From the NCBI RefSeq assembly GCF_030244015.1, contig NZ_JASSYX010000003.1, forward strand, positions 372,001 to 436,000: a stretch of 64,000 nt of DNA, read 5' to 3'. The position numbers were made by a program, and so were the translations under genes. Shown here one piece after another: positions 9,040-18,455 of the stretch. Position 1 is the stretch's first letter, and each line of letters begins with the position of its first letter. A model generated the notes under the pieces. It was not told the origin of the DNA. It ran no database searches and saw only the letters and a list, made by a program, of their open reading frames with translations. This DNA comes from Pedobacter ginsengisoli (GTDB lineage: Bacteria; Bacteroidota; Bacteroidia; Sphingobacteriales; Sphingobacteriaceae).

Positions 9040-10884
9040 TTAACGGATTGAGTTTAAAGCCCTGGAAAGTTCCAATGCAGAATCTTCAGGATCGCCGCCA
9101 TTAATAAAAGACTTATACCGTACTATTCCTTTTTTGTCGATGATATAAAACTGCGATGTGCCCTTGAGGCTATAAATATCGGCGGTCTTAAAATAAGATT
9201 TTTCCCAATTTGCCGCATCATAGTGAAGATCATCCATCAGCACTTTGAACTTAAAGTCCCTGTTGGCGAGATACTTTCCTACATTTTCCAGCCTCATCTT
9301 CTCACGCTTATTTTTATCAGGCTCAGGTATCCAGGTATTGTCGATACCCACAAACAACAGGTCACTCCGGGACTGGTGCGCTGCTGCGATCTCATTGAAA
9401 TACCCGTTGACATAATACTTGCGTGTATCGGTATGTTTGGTCGTAAAGAAATACAGCACCACTGACTTTCCCCGCTGTTCAGAAAGCGTAAAAAGATTGC
9501 CATTGGTGTCTTTCAGGGTAAAATCAATACTTTTTACATCCAGCCGTCCCCGCGAATGGACAGGCCGCTGCCGCAATTCTTTCTGCAACGCCTCATAATA
9601 ATCTCCGGCACCTTCCGCAGTACCTTTAACTTTTGCATAGCTCTCCAAAATGATTTCCCGGATGGGATTATATCGCGAACTGTAGTCGACGTATTTAGAG
9701 GCGACATTCAGTGCAGTATCGTATTGTCCGGCCTCCATGAGGTACTTCAGGTAAGTTTCAATGATGACCGGACCATGTCCCCAAATTTCCAATGATGATT
9801 TCAGACTGTTTAGTGCTCCATTGACATTGCCCAGCCTGTGCTGGATCTGTGCATAGGTATACAGATAACCGGCGGCGCTATATTTCTTCTGTTTTGTCAT
9901 TTCCAGCGCTTTTTGGATATAGGAACTGGCGGTTTCCAGGTGCTTTCCGGAGTAGAGTAAAGTGGCAGCGGCAAACACATATAGTTCTTCCTTTATTTGC
10001 TCGCGCTGGATTTTTGAAAAAAAGACGTCTCCCGCAGCAATCTCCCCCTTTTTAAACTCAGTTTTCGCGCAATACAGATAAGCCTGGTCCAGCGCGCCGG
10101 ATTTGACTTGCAGCGGAAATTGCTGTTCGAGCGTATAAAGTTGCTGTTCACTAAACGGCCCTTTGGTATTTGCAAAAGCAGCTTTAGCCTGGTTGAATGC
10201 CAGGGTCCCTTTCGGATATTTTGCCAGGATTTTCTCTTTAAGGCCCTCCTTTATAGGCATGGAGCCATATTTTGAGGTAACTTCAAATAAATCATTCAGA
10301 AACTGATCATTTTTACCGTTCTGCAGGGAATCCTGCCAGGTCTTTTCCAGGTCCTTCAGGACGGCCTGGTCTGGTTTCGTTACCGCTGCTGCAAAATACC
10401 TGAGCAGGTAATCCGTTTGCAGTTCCGGATGTTGTTCAAATTCCTTTCTGTAAAGCAAGAGTGCTTTCTGCAGATTTTCGGGCCTCAGGTAATAGGGTTC
10501 ATCGGCATAGAAGCCAGCAGCTTCTGCCCATGAACCTGCAATTGGTTTTCCATTTTTATAAACCTGGAACACATAAGCTTCTGCCGGATCAGCATTTGCT
10601 TTAACGCAAAATGCCTTGATAGAGTCCGGAAGCCTAAATGAGCCTTCATTTCTGGATCCTGTAAATTTCCCTTTGATTTCAATTGATGAGATTTCGGTAT
10701 TCCTTTTATAATAAAGGCTCAGTACGGGATCAAGTTTTTTGGAATTCGTTCCGGTATAAACAAACCGGATGATTTTGCCATGTTCAGGCTTTTCAGTGCT
10801 TAACTTAAAGGTATCATAGGACTGAGCATCAGCAAAATAGCTAAGGGTAGTACATATAAGAAGAGCCAAGGCTGCGCGTTTCAT
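9040..10884 (-). CDS. Secreted TPR protein with degenerate thioredoxin-fold domain
   Basis: A 614-residue exported protein (signal peptide 1-20, ending YFADA). The middle part (about 140-450) is helical and TPR-like. The C-terminal ~160 residues have the TlpA/AhpC outline (SIDFTLKDTNGNLFTL, then a GKSVVLYFF strand, and a later FYIIDKKGIVRYK strand). Where the redox motif WCxxC normally follows the strand, the sequence is FFTTKHTDTRKYY, with no Cys. It is thus unlikely to be a thiol oxidoreductase; a binding or structural role is inferred. Related TlpA-like proteins are frequent in Bacteroidota. Confidence 0.75.
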   Translation of the reverse strand: MKRAALALLICTTLSYFADAQSYDTFKLSTEKPEHGKIIRFVYTGTNSKKLDPVLSLYYKRNTEISSIEIKGKFTGSRNEGSFRLPDSIKAFCVKANADPAEAYVFQVYKNGKPIAGSWAEAAGFYADEPYYLRPENLQKALLLYRKEFEQHPELQTDYLLRYFAAAVTKPDQAVLKDLEKTWQDSLQNGKNDQFLNDLFEVTSKYGSMPIKEGLKEKILAKYPKGTLAFNQAKAAFANTKGPFSEQQLYTLEQQFPLQVKSGALDQAYLYCAKTEFKKGEIAAGDVFFSKIQREQIKEELYVFAAATLLYSGKHLETASSYIQKALEMTKQKKYSAAGYLYTYAQIQHRLGNVNGALNSLKSSLEIWGHGPVIIETYLKYLMEAGQYDTALNVASKYVDYSSRYNPIREIILESYAKVKGTAEGAGDYYEALQKELRQRPVHSRGRLDVKSIDFTLKDTNGNLFTLSEQRGKSVVLYFFTTKHTDTRKYYVNGYFNEIAAAHQSRSDLLFVGIDNTWIPEPDKNKREKMRLENVGKYLANRDFKFKVLMDDLHYDAANWEKSYFKTADIYSLKGTSQFYIIDKKGIVRYKSFINGGDPEDSALELSRALNSIR

Positions 10885-10921
10885 CAGCTGAACTTAAGTT
10901 TGAGCAAATTAACGATATTTT

Positions 10922-11026
10922 TTGTCTTTCCTGCGCAATGCCGCGCACTTTCTGCGGCCCTTCTGCGCTAAAGCCGCATAAAGGTACTTTTAGCGCAGAA
11001 GCTGCGCAGCAGGTATGCAGAAAGAC
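10922..11026. repeat. Nested inverted repeat in 300-bp spacer
   Basis: The spacer 10885-11184 holds no gene. Its upstream half forms nested dyads: TTCTGCGCTAAA (10961-10972) with TTTAGCGCAGAA (10989-11000), and outer arms TGTCTTTC..CTGC near 10923-10934 with GCAG..AAAGACA near 11017-11027. The word CTGCGC recurs in between. It could be an intergenic repeat or a folded leader of the minus-strand gene that follows. Nothing else is recognised from 11030 to 11184. Confidence 0.55.
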
Positions 11027-11184
11027 ATAACGAGGTAAGTCATCTGTTGCTATCCATAGTAAATAACAACAGAAAATACAGATCTAATAAGCTTCGATCT
11101 AAGCGATTATTAACATTGCTCCAAACAAATTAATCGATTGCTAAACCCCCGCTTAGTCTGACTCCTGTATTAGTAGAAGACACT

Positions 11185-13353
11185 TCACTTCTTATTAAAT
11201 ATAAAGTCTCCACCCACGTGGCCAGCAAGTTCCAATGTCCCATATCTTGGCTCAGTTTTACTTTCTGTCATTACGGCTTCAAGGATCTGGTTAATGAACA
11301 TCTTTTGGGCTGTTAAGTATTTCTCCTTGTTTTCGCTCAACGCTTTAACCAGGTACTTCATAAACACGCTCTCATCTGGTACTTCGGTATCATTGCCGGA
11401 GGTGATGGCTACCCGACTGATCCTATTTTCCATTTCCCGGATTGCAGGAGGCGCATCTTTCAGGCCCCGGGTTTTAAATACGGAGCCAGAGAAACAAGCA
11501 TCAGTAATCAGCAAAGTATGGCGTGAGGGCAGCTTTGCAATCAGGTCAAGCACATCTTTGTTGGGCAGCCAGGTGTTACGGTCTTTGTACTGGGCATCGG
11601 TCATCAGCCAGTAGCCTTTCTTTTCCTTATCTACCCATATACCGTGGCCGGCATAAAATATCACCAGGTTATCCTCAGGTTGTATGGTGTTGTTAAGCTC
11701 AAGGAGCTGGCGTTTTAAATCGGCCGTTTTAGGGTTATACAATGGAATTATGTTGCTTTCTGTAAAATTATATTGGCTTTTTAATACAAGTTTAAGTTTC
11801 ACAGCATCGGCTATTGGGTTTTCAAGCGATGGAATACTGCTATCGGTATAATTTTGCGCCGCTATGAGCAGGCAATAATTTTTACCTTCTTTTTCCTCAA
11901 CCGGTACTACTGGTTTAATATCCTTATCTGCAACCTGCGGAGTGGCCTGCTTTTCTATCTCAAATGTTTTTTGGGCTTTGTTGCCGGCCATGTCTGTGGC
12001 CGTAACGGTTATTTTATTGATACCCGTCATGGCCACATCGCCCCAAAAGGCTCCACTGGTTTGCGAGTAAACTTTGAGCCCGTTTACAGTCACCTCTTTA
12101 ATGCCCGAGGGGTCAGTTGCCAGGCCTTTTACCATAACGTTGTTGCCGGCTGTGATCACCTTAAGTCCACGTGCCGGTGTGGGTTCGGTAATATTAATTT
12201 CGGGCGGGGTCTTATCAGCTGCTATAATCTGCTCATGACCTGACTCCAGCTTGGCCAGGGCATCTATTGCCGGCTGATAAGCCGGGTAATACAATAGCGC
12301 AATATTGTATTGGTCTTTGGCTTTGTCAAATTCGTTCAAACCAGCGAAGGCATCACCATAGGCTTTGTAAACCATCCACTTATCTACCGTACGCATTATC
12401 CTTCCTATATCGCGTAAACGGAGGCAATTTTCTATGTTCTGTTTAGCTGATGCAAAGTTTTTCTTGTGCAAGTCAACCAGTGCGAGGTAGTAAAAGTTAA
12501 GATTTTGCTCTTTAATATAGTTGTCTACTTTACCATAATGCTCCATTGCTTTATCAGTCTCGCCCCAAAAAGCGTAAACCTGATACAATTGCTGAGCTTT
12601 GATAAGTTTATTTCCTATTTCATTTGCCGATTTTAATGCCGAGGCATAGTCATTGGCCTGCTGATAAATTTCAATATGTTCTATTAAACGGTAATCTCTC
12701 ATATTACCGTTATCAAGCGGGAACATACTTACCGCTTTTTGATAATCAGCACTGTAAAGGGCTAATTTACCTATAAGCGATCTTTGCACATTAACATCAG
12801 GGTCGTTTTGGCTCCATGCCTTAAAGGGTTCAAGTTTATACATAGCTGTAGCTTGTAAAACGTTGACATAGGCAGCGCGGTCGCCAAACGAATAATTATA
12901 ATCCTGAGCGGCTACCAGCCACTGAAATACTGCCCGGTTTTTGGTCATCATCAACGGCTTTTGGATAGTGTTGTAATAAGGTCTTACATACACAACTTCC
13001 CCATCACCCTCAAAAGCATGCGTACGGTTTATTATTTTTTGTATAATAAGATTGGCCCCAACTATATCAGAAAGCCTGCCCAATTGCAGGGCATATTGCA
13101 TGGCCTCAAGGGTAGGATAAGTTTTGATAGAAAGATTAATAAGCGAATCGGCCATTGTCTTATTGCCGGCAGTTAGCTCAGCCTGTGCTTGTAGCGCCAG
13201 TTTGTTGGCAGCATCAAATTCTGGAACCTTGGGAGCATTTAAACTACTAAATACGGCATTACTTGGAAATTCATGCATTATTGACCCGGCTTTTACAACA
13301 AGCGCAGTCAAACACAGCAACATGACCATTACATTAATTTTCATTATTTTCAA
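11185..13353 (-). CDS. Secreted caspase-family (C14) protease with TPR region, copy A
   Basis: 722 residues: signal peptide (about 1-23), a helical TPR-like region (about 45-385), an Ig-like beta domain (about 395-480, with DPSGIKEVTVNGLKVY), and a C14 caspase domain (488-722). The catalytic dyad is visible: His570 in FYAGHGIW and Cys620 in ITDACFSGS. Caspase-fold proteases of this type cleave after basic or acidic residues in other systems; the substrate here is unknown. It lies 8 bp downstream of paralogue B and is probably co-transcribed with it. The C14 domains of the two are far more alike than the TPR regions. Confidence 0.88.
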   Translation of the reverse strand: MKIMKINVMVMLLCLTALVVKAGSIMHEFPSNAVFSSLNAPKVPEFDAANKLALQAQAELTAGNKTMADSLINLSIKTYPTLEAMQYALQLGRLSDIVGANLIIQKIINRTHAFEGDGEVVYVRPYYNTIQKPLMMTKNRAVFQWLVAAQDYNYSFGDRAAYVNVLQATAMYKLEPFKAWSQNDPDVNVQRSLIGKLALYSADYQKAVSMFPLDNGNMRDYRLIEHIEIYQQANDYASALKSANEIGNKLIKAQQLYQVYAFWGETDKAMEHYGKVDNYIKEQNLNFYYLALVDLHKKNFASAKQNIENCLRLRDIGRIMRTVDKWMVYKAYGDAFAGLNEFDKAKDQYNIALLYYPAYQPAIDALAKLESGHEQIIAADKTPPEINITEPTPARGLKVITAGNNVMVKGLATDPSGIKEVTVNGLKVYSQTSGAFWGDVAMTGINKITVTATDMAGNKAQKTFEIEKQATPQVADKDIKPVVPVEEKEGKNYCLLIAAQNYTDSSIPSLENPIADAVKLKLVLKSQYNFTESNIIPLYNPKTADLKRQLLELNNTIQPEDNLVIFYAGHGIWVDKEKKGYWLMTDAQYKDRNTWLPNKDVLDLIAKLPSRHTLLITDACFSGSVFKTRGLKDAPPAIREMENRISRVAITSGNDTEVPDESVFMKYLVKALSENKEKYLTAQKMFINQILEAVMTESKTEPRYGTLELAGHVGGDFIFNKK

Positions 13354-13361
13354 AAGATCAA

Positions 13362-15485
13362 TTATTTATGGGTGAAGATAAAGTCGCCGCCTATATGCCC
13401 GGCCAGTTCCAGCGTGCCGTAGCGCGGCTCAGTTTTACTTTCTGTCATTACGGCTTCAATGATCTGGTTAATGAACATCTTTTGGGCTGTTAAGTATTTC
13501 TCCTTGTTTTCGCTAAGGGCTTTCACCAGGTACTTCATGAATACACTTACATCTGGCACTTCAGTATCGTTACCAGAGGTGATGGCAACCCTGGTTATCT
13601 TGCTGTCCATTTCCCTGATCGCCGCTGGTGCATCTGTGCCAATGCCACGGGATTTAAAAACCGATCCGGAAAAACAGGCATCAGTAATGAGCAGGGTGTG
13701 ACGGGCCGGTAATTCAGCAATCATATCCAGCACGTTCTTATTGGGTAGCCAGGTGTTTACATCGTTTCTCTGTGCATCGGTCAGCAGCCAGTAGCCTTTC
13801 TTTTCCTTGTCAACCCAGATACCGTGGCCTGCATAGAAAATCACCAGCTTATCCTCTGGCTGCAGGGCTTCCCTCAGCTCCAGGAATTTCTTTTTAAAAT
13901 CATCACGTTGTGGATTGAACAGGGTGTAGATATTATCCTCCGAGAAATTATAGCTGTTCTTGAGGATAAGTTTTAGTTTAATGGCATCTGCAATTGGATT
14001 TTCCAAGGATGGAATTGCCGCATCATCGTAATTCTGGCTGGCGATAAATATTGCGTAATTTTTACCTTGCTTTTCTGTGACCGCAATTGGTACGGCATCC
14101 ACAGGTGCCTTGGTTTTTTCAATCTCGAAGATTTGTTTCGTGGGGTTTCCGGCCAGGTCGGTTACCACAATCTCGATTTTGTTGATGCCGTCTTTCAGTA
14201 TTACTGATCCCCAGAAATCCCCTTCTTCTTTGGCATAAACATCCAGGCCATTTATCGTCGCAGATTTAAGCCCTGAAGGATCAATAGCCTTTCCTTTGAT
14301 CATGATATCTTTTCCTGTAGCCACCACAATTAACCCACGCATATTGGCGGGCTCTAATATTTTAATTTCCGGACCAGTTTTATCAGTTTTACGGGCCACA
14401 GCCTGACTTCCTTCCAACTTTGCCAAACCATCAAGGGCAGGCTGATAATCCGGGGCCAATACCAATGCCGCTTCGTAATCTTTTTTTGCTAATACAAAAT
14501 CTTTTAGCCCGATATATGCTTCTGCCCGGTTGGTATAAAACCTAAATTTCCCAGGTCGTTCTACAGTAATGGATAGAAAACGGGCCGGTTTCATCGCTTC
14601 TGTAAAAAAGCCAACTGCCTTGTCGTATTCCTTGTTATATAGCGCTCTCAAGCCATAATAGTTGCCCATTGTTCTGTCAGTCATGGCAAAGCCTTTGGCA
14701 ACCTTGTCTATTGTCAACGACATATTTTGATAATCGCCCTTAGAACTGTAAGCAAGAACTAAAATATATTTTGCCAAATTTTTCGACATCATAAAGCCGG
14801 CTCCCTTTTCTGCTATGTCATTTAGGTAGCTAATGGCTTCATCATATTTTTTTTCGGATATTAATAGATAAGCTTTAGCGGTCACCGTTCCGCGTTCACT
14901 GCCGATTTTAACAGAAGTATCATACAAAAGTTTAAGGCTGTTAAAATCGTTTAATAAATAAGCATTTTCTACTGCTAAAAAGACTATGGCTTCGAAATTA
15001 GTTTTGGCGGCAAACCCATCGTTAATATCTTTCACAAAATTACAAGTTACTTCTACGCCTATTTTGGTATCACCACTGGTAAAGTTCGAGTTGATTTGCG
15101 AGTAATAAAGATAGCCAAGTGTATTACTGGCTTTTTGCCCGTTATATGGTTCTTTATTTACGGCGAGTTGCCTAATCCTGTAAATCGCTGCATCCCACAA
15201 TTTATTTGCTCCTTTAACATCGCCTAGTTTCAGCTTGTCCCTGGCAATTTCATCCAAGCTGAACGGCAATGGATATGCTTCATTTGCATCAAAAACCATT
15301 TTGTCGGCTTCCAGCACTCTGCCGTCCTTTCTTAATTTTTCAGCCCCTTTTATTATGGCCATCGCGTCCGTCTCTGCTTTGTACCGGGCTTGACCTATTA
15401 CGTTCAGCGAAAATATAATCAATACAAGTGTTAGCAGATACCTGGTTTTGATTGATTTCTCAAACTGATTTGCAATTAGTTTCAT
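13362..15485 (-). CDS. Secreted caspase-family (C14) protease with TPR region, copy B
   Basis: 707 residues with the same plan as its downstream paralogue: signal-type N-terminus (hydrophobic stretch about residues 16-31), TPR-like helices (about 40-365), an Ig-like domain (about 375-460) and a C14 domain (472-707). Dyad His554 (FYAGHGIW) and Cys604 (ITDACFSGS). Several blocks are identical to copy A, such as VFMKYLVKALSENKEKYLTA and ESKTEPRYGTLELAGH. It is preceded, 14 bp upstream of its start, by the tail of a third, decayed copy, so this was once a row of three. Role unknown; secretion argues against an intracellular death effector. Confidence 0.88.
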   Translation of the reverse strand: MKLIANQFEKSIKTRYLLTLVLIIFSLNVIGQARYKAETDAMAIIKGAEKLRKDGRVLEADKMVFDANEAYPLPFSLDEIARDKLKLGDVKGANKLWDAAIYRIRQLAVNKEPYNGQKASNTLGYLYYSQINSNFTSGDTKIGVEVTCNFVKDINDGFAAKTNFEAIVFLAVENAYLLNDFNSLKLLYDTSVKIGSERGTVTAKAYLLISEKKYDEAISYLNDIAEKGAGFMMSKNLAKYILVLAYSSKGDYQNMSLTIDKVAKGFAMTDRTMGNYYGLRALYNKEYDKAVGFFTEAMKPARFLSITVERPGKFRFYTNRAEAYIGLKDFVLAKKDYEAALVLAPDYQPALDGLAKLEGSQAVARKTDKTGPEIKILEPANMRGLIVVATGKDIMIKGKAIDPSGLKSATINGLDVYAKEEGDFWGSVILKDGINKIEIVVTDLAGNPTKQIFEIEKTKAPVDAVPIAVTEKQGKNYAIFIASQNYDDAAIPSLENPIADAIKLKLILKNSYNFSEDNIYTLFNPQRDDFKKKFLELREALQPEDKLVIFYAGHGIWVDKEKKGYWLLTDAQRNDVNTWLPNKNVLDMIAELPARHTLLITDACFSGSVFKSRGIGTDAPAAIREMDSKITRVAITSGNDTEVPDVSVFMKYLVKALSENKEKYLTAQKMFINQIIEAVMTESKTEPRYGTLELAGHIGGDFIFTHK

Positions 15486-15499
15486 AAACTTAGTCCTTG

Positions 15500-15905
15500 T
15501 TAGTTCCCTATTTTTTTTCTAAAAATAAAATCGCCTCCCACGTGGCATCAAGTTCCAAGTCTCCCCACCTTGGTTCAGTTTTACTTTCTGTCATCACTCC
15601 TTCAATAATCTGGGTAATGAACATTTTTTGGGCGCTTAGGTATTCTCCTTCTTTTCGCTAAACGCCTTCACCAAAAACTTCATGAATACACTTACGTCTG
15701 GCACCTCGGTATCGTTACCGGAGGTGATGGCCACCCTGGTTATCTTGCTGTCTATTTCTTCATCGCCGCTGGCGCATCTGCACGGATACTTCTAGTTTTG
15801 AAACAGAGCCTGAAAAACTAGCATCGGTAGTGAGCAGGATATGTCAAGCGGGCAATTCTGCAATCAAACCTAATAATTCTTCGTTTGAAATCCAAGTATT
15901 CGGTA
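15500..15905 (-). pseudogene. Decayed third caspase-family copy (C-terminal remnant)
   Basis: The sequence closely follows the last ~400 bp of the two intact paralogues in the same orientation, including the stretch for the conserved ..TESKTEP.. block and the AITSGNDTEVPD block. It carries several one-base gaps (for example near 15540, 15650 and 15757) that break the frame, and homology fades near 15905. The rest of the gene is missing. The ancestral stop would be TAA at 15502-15500. The remaining spacer 15906-16083 shows nothing recognisable. Confidence 0.85.
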
Positions 15906-16083
15906 GTGTATCAGTTTGATTTTTAATTAGCTGTTGAATATAACTTTCCCTTATTAAATTTGATTGAATCAGTGTAACAATTGCTGCAGGATTTTAGTCT
16001 TTTAAAATGATTATGCTGCTGAATACAGCCAGAATGGAGCATACTTTGTTCAGGATATTAAGCGTGCTTTAATTACTTAACTT

Positions 16084-16551
16084 ATGAATTTTCCAAAACT
16101 TCTTTTTATTATTCTCGCCTGCTTCTTAGCTGCCTGCAATCATTCATCTTCGTTCGACAGAGAGGTTTGGATCGATAATCCAGATATGGAGGATACTTCT
16201 AACCCCAGAGCTTGGATGGTCCAGGATGTAATGAAGAACCATTTAAAATCTGGAATGTCAAGAAAGGCAGTTTTAGACTTGTTAGGGAAACCCTACCATG
16301 AAGGCATTGAACGTAGATTGTCAAAAAATACTGCATTACCAGACTCTATTTCATTTGAAAATGATGAAAATCTAAAGCCAGAAAATTCGGATAAAGCCAT
16401 GGATGCTATTAACAATTTTTATAGATTGTATGCAAACCCTGTCATGATAATCAGATATCCTGTAGGCTGGTCAACTATTGATCCTAATTTCTTAATCATA
16501 AAACTAAATGACAAACGACAAGTAGAAGAATATTGGGTCGAACAAAGCTAA
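16084..16551 (+). CDS. Lipoprotein with BamE/SmpA-like motif
   Basis: 155 residues. A lipoprotein signal ends in the lipobox LAAC (Cys18). A short motif LKSGMSRKAVLDLLGKP (about residues 55-72) resembles the turn in BamE/SmpA/OmlA-like lipoproteins, where GMs..eV..llGkP is the hallmark. The rest is not recognised. It lies between the caspase remnant and purH with no operon partner. Probably anchored in the inner or outer membrane facing the periplasm. A role in outer-membrane assembly is not implied by the motif alone. Confidence 0.7.
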   Translation: MNFPKLLFIILACFLAACNHSSSFDREVWIDNPDMEDTSNPRAWMVQDVMKNHLKSGMSRKAVLDLLGKPYHEGIERRLSKNTALPDSISFENDENLKPENSDKAMDAINNFYRLYANPVMIIRYPVGWSTIDPNFLIIKLNDKRQVEEYWVEQS

Positions 16552-16791
16552 AACTTAGTATAAAGGATTTTTACCATTAAAAGGGATGGCGTAATATCAG
16601 TGCCAATTGAATGCTTTAGCAATCGGCTTTAAGTAAATAGAAATTTCTGCAAGTAGGATTTTATCAAAAAAGGATGGAATAATGAAATGATTATACCGAG
16701 ACCTTCGTTTTATTGTTATTCTGCAGATCGGTGCACAATCCTGAAAGATAGTGGCAAAATACTGTTGGAGAAATCAGAACAAAAACAAGCA

Positions 16792-16823
16792 TTTGCCAAT
16801 AACAGAAAAACAGGTAACTTTGC
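16792..16823 (+). promoter_or_regulatory. Promoter of purH
   Basis: TTTG (16792-16795), 19-base spacer, TAACTTTG (16815-16822) followed by C: an exact fit to the Bacteroidota consensus. It supports the purH start at 16843, because the longer frame beginning at 16687 would lie upstream of transcription. Leader about 15 nt. Confidence 0.82.
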
Positions 16824-16842
16824 GGCTCAAAATTTTTCTCTG

Positions 16843-18369
16843 ATGAGTCAATCTATAAAGATCAAAAACGCTTTAATTTCAGTTTATTATAAGGACGGGC
16901 TGGAGCCTTTGGTCCGCTTACTCGCCAAACAGGGCGTACAATTGTTTTCTACCGGAGGTACTGAACAATTTATTAAAGATTTAGGCCTGCCGGTCACCGC
17001 TGTGGAAGACCTTACCGGATATCCGTCAATTTTAGGCGGCAGGGTAAAAACGCTGCATCCAAAGGTATTTGGCGGAATCCTGAACCGCAGGGCATTGGCC
17101 TCGGACCAGGAGCAGATCGCTCAATATGAAATTCCGGAGATAGACCTGGTTATCGTTGACCTTTATCCATTTGAAGAAACCGTGAAGGCAGGTGGTTCAG
17201 AGTCAGACATTATTGAGAAGATTGACATCGGCGGCATTTCCCTGATCAGGGCAGCTGCAAAAAACTTTAACGACGTAGTGATCCTCGCTTCCAAAGACGA
17301 TTATGCGGGTCTGCAGGAACAAATGGAGGCTCAAAACGGGGCGACTACCATCCAGCAGCGCAAAGCATTTGCTAAGAAAGCATTTCATGTTTCATCAAAT
17401 TACGACACTTCAATTTTTAACTATTTCAATACTGAAGAGCCGCTTACGGTCTTCAAACACAGTATAGCACAGGCACAGACCCTGAGGTATGGTGAAAACC
17501 CGCATCAGCAGGGTGTTTTTTATGGTGATCTTGATGCCATGTTCACCAAACTGAACGGTAAAGAGCTCTCGTACAACAACCTGGTAGATGTGGACGCAGC
17601 AGTAGCACTGATTGATGAGTTTGAGGAACCGACTTTTGCCATTTTAAAGCACACCAATGCATGTGGCGTCGCTTCAAAAACAACTATCCTGGAAGCCTGG
17701 AATGTGGCACTGGCCTGTGATCCGGTGTCTGCTTTTGGAGGTGTGCTGATTGCCAACCGTGAAATAGACCTGGCTACCGCAACTGAGATCAATAAATTGT
17801 TTTTTGAAGTGCTGATCGCACCGTCCTACGCATCTGAGGCTGTTGAGCTTTTCCGTGCTAAAAAGAACCGGGTGATCCTGCAGCGCAATGAAGTTGAACT
17901 GAGCAAAAAACAGTTCAAAACTTTATTAAACGGCGTGATCGAACAGGATAAGGACCTGATCATAGAGGGGCCGGAACAAATGAACCCGGTTACAGTAAAA
18001 GTACCTTCTGCCCAGGAGCTGAAAGACCTTTACTTTGCCAATAAAATTGTAAAACATACCAAATCAAATACGATCGTCTTTGTTAAAAATGACCAGTTGC
18101 TTTCCAGTGGTGTGGGCCAGACTTCAAGAGTGGATGCATTGAAACAGGCAATTGTAAAAGCAGATGCCTTCAACTTTGACCTGAAAGGGTCTGTTATGGC
18201 TTCTGATGCTTTTTTCCCCTTCCCTGACTGCGTGGAAATTGCTGCTGAAGCAGGAATCACGGCTGTTTTACAGCCAGGTGGCTCTATAAAAGATGCAGAT
18301 TCGATAAATATGGCCAATGAAAAGGGAATTGCTATGGTAACTACCGGCATCAGACATTTCAAACACTAA
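16843..18369 (+). CDS. purH: Bifunctional AICAR formyltransferase / IMP cyclohydrolase
   Basis: Last two steps of IMP synthesis. 508 residues, normal length. The N-terminal MGS-like IMP cyclohydrolase domain (about 1-190) includes FSTGGTEQFIKDLG and GGRVKTLHPKVFGGIL. The AICAR transformylase domain follows with LRYGENPHQQG, the catalytic Lys-His pair in ILKHTNACGVA, and the C-terminal ASDAFFPFPD block. The start at 16843 is set by the promoter at 16792-16823 and by family alignment. Gene order purH-mreB is common in Sphingobacteriaceae. Confidence 0.96.
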   Translation: MSQSIKIKNALISVYYKDGLEPLVRLLAKQGVQLFSTGGTEQFIKDLGLPVTAVEDLTGYPSILGGRVKTLHPKVFGGILNRRALASDQEQIAQYEIPEIDLVIVDLYPFEETVKAGGSESDIIEKIDIGGISLIRAAAKNFNDVVILASKDDYAGLQEQMEAQNGATTIQQRKAFAKKAFHVSSNYDTSIFNYFNTEEPLTVFKHSIAQAQTLRYGENPHQQGVFYGDLDAMFTKLNGKELSYNNLVDVDAAVALIDEFEEPTFAILKHTNACGVASKTTILEAWNVALACDPVSAFGGVLIANREIDLATATEINKLFFEVLIAPSYASEAVELFRAKKNRVILQRNEVELSKKQFKTLLNGVIEQDKDLIIEGPEQMNPVTVKVPSAQELKDLYFANKIVKHTKSNTIVFVKNDQLLSSGVGQTSRVDALKQAIVKADAFNFDLKGSVMASDAFFPFPDCVEIAAEAGITAVLQPGGSIKDADSINMANEKGIAMVTTGIRHFKH

Positions 18370-18455
18370 TTTATTTATCAACGAATACAATAAAAAGACG
18401 TAGTTTTACATTACTATAGTACACAGAATTTTTAATACTTAATTATCACCTATAA

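Noticed and set aside
16687..16842. Upstream extension of purH
   Set aside because: A consensus promoter lies inside it at 16792-16823 and the residues do not fit the family.
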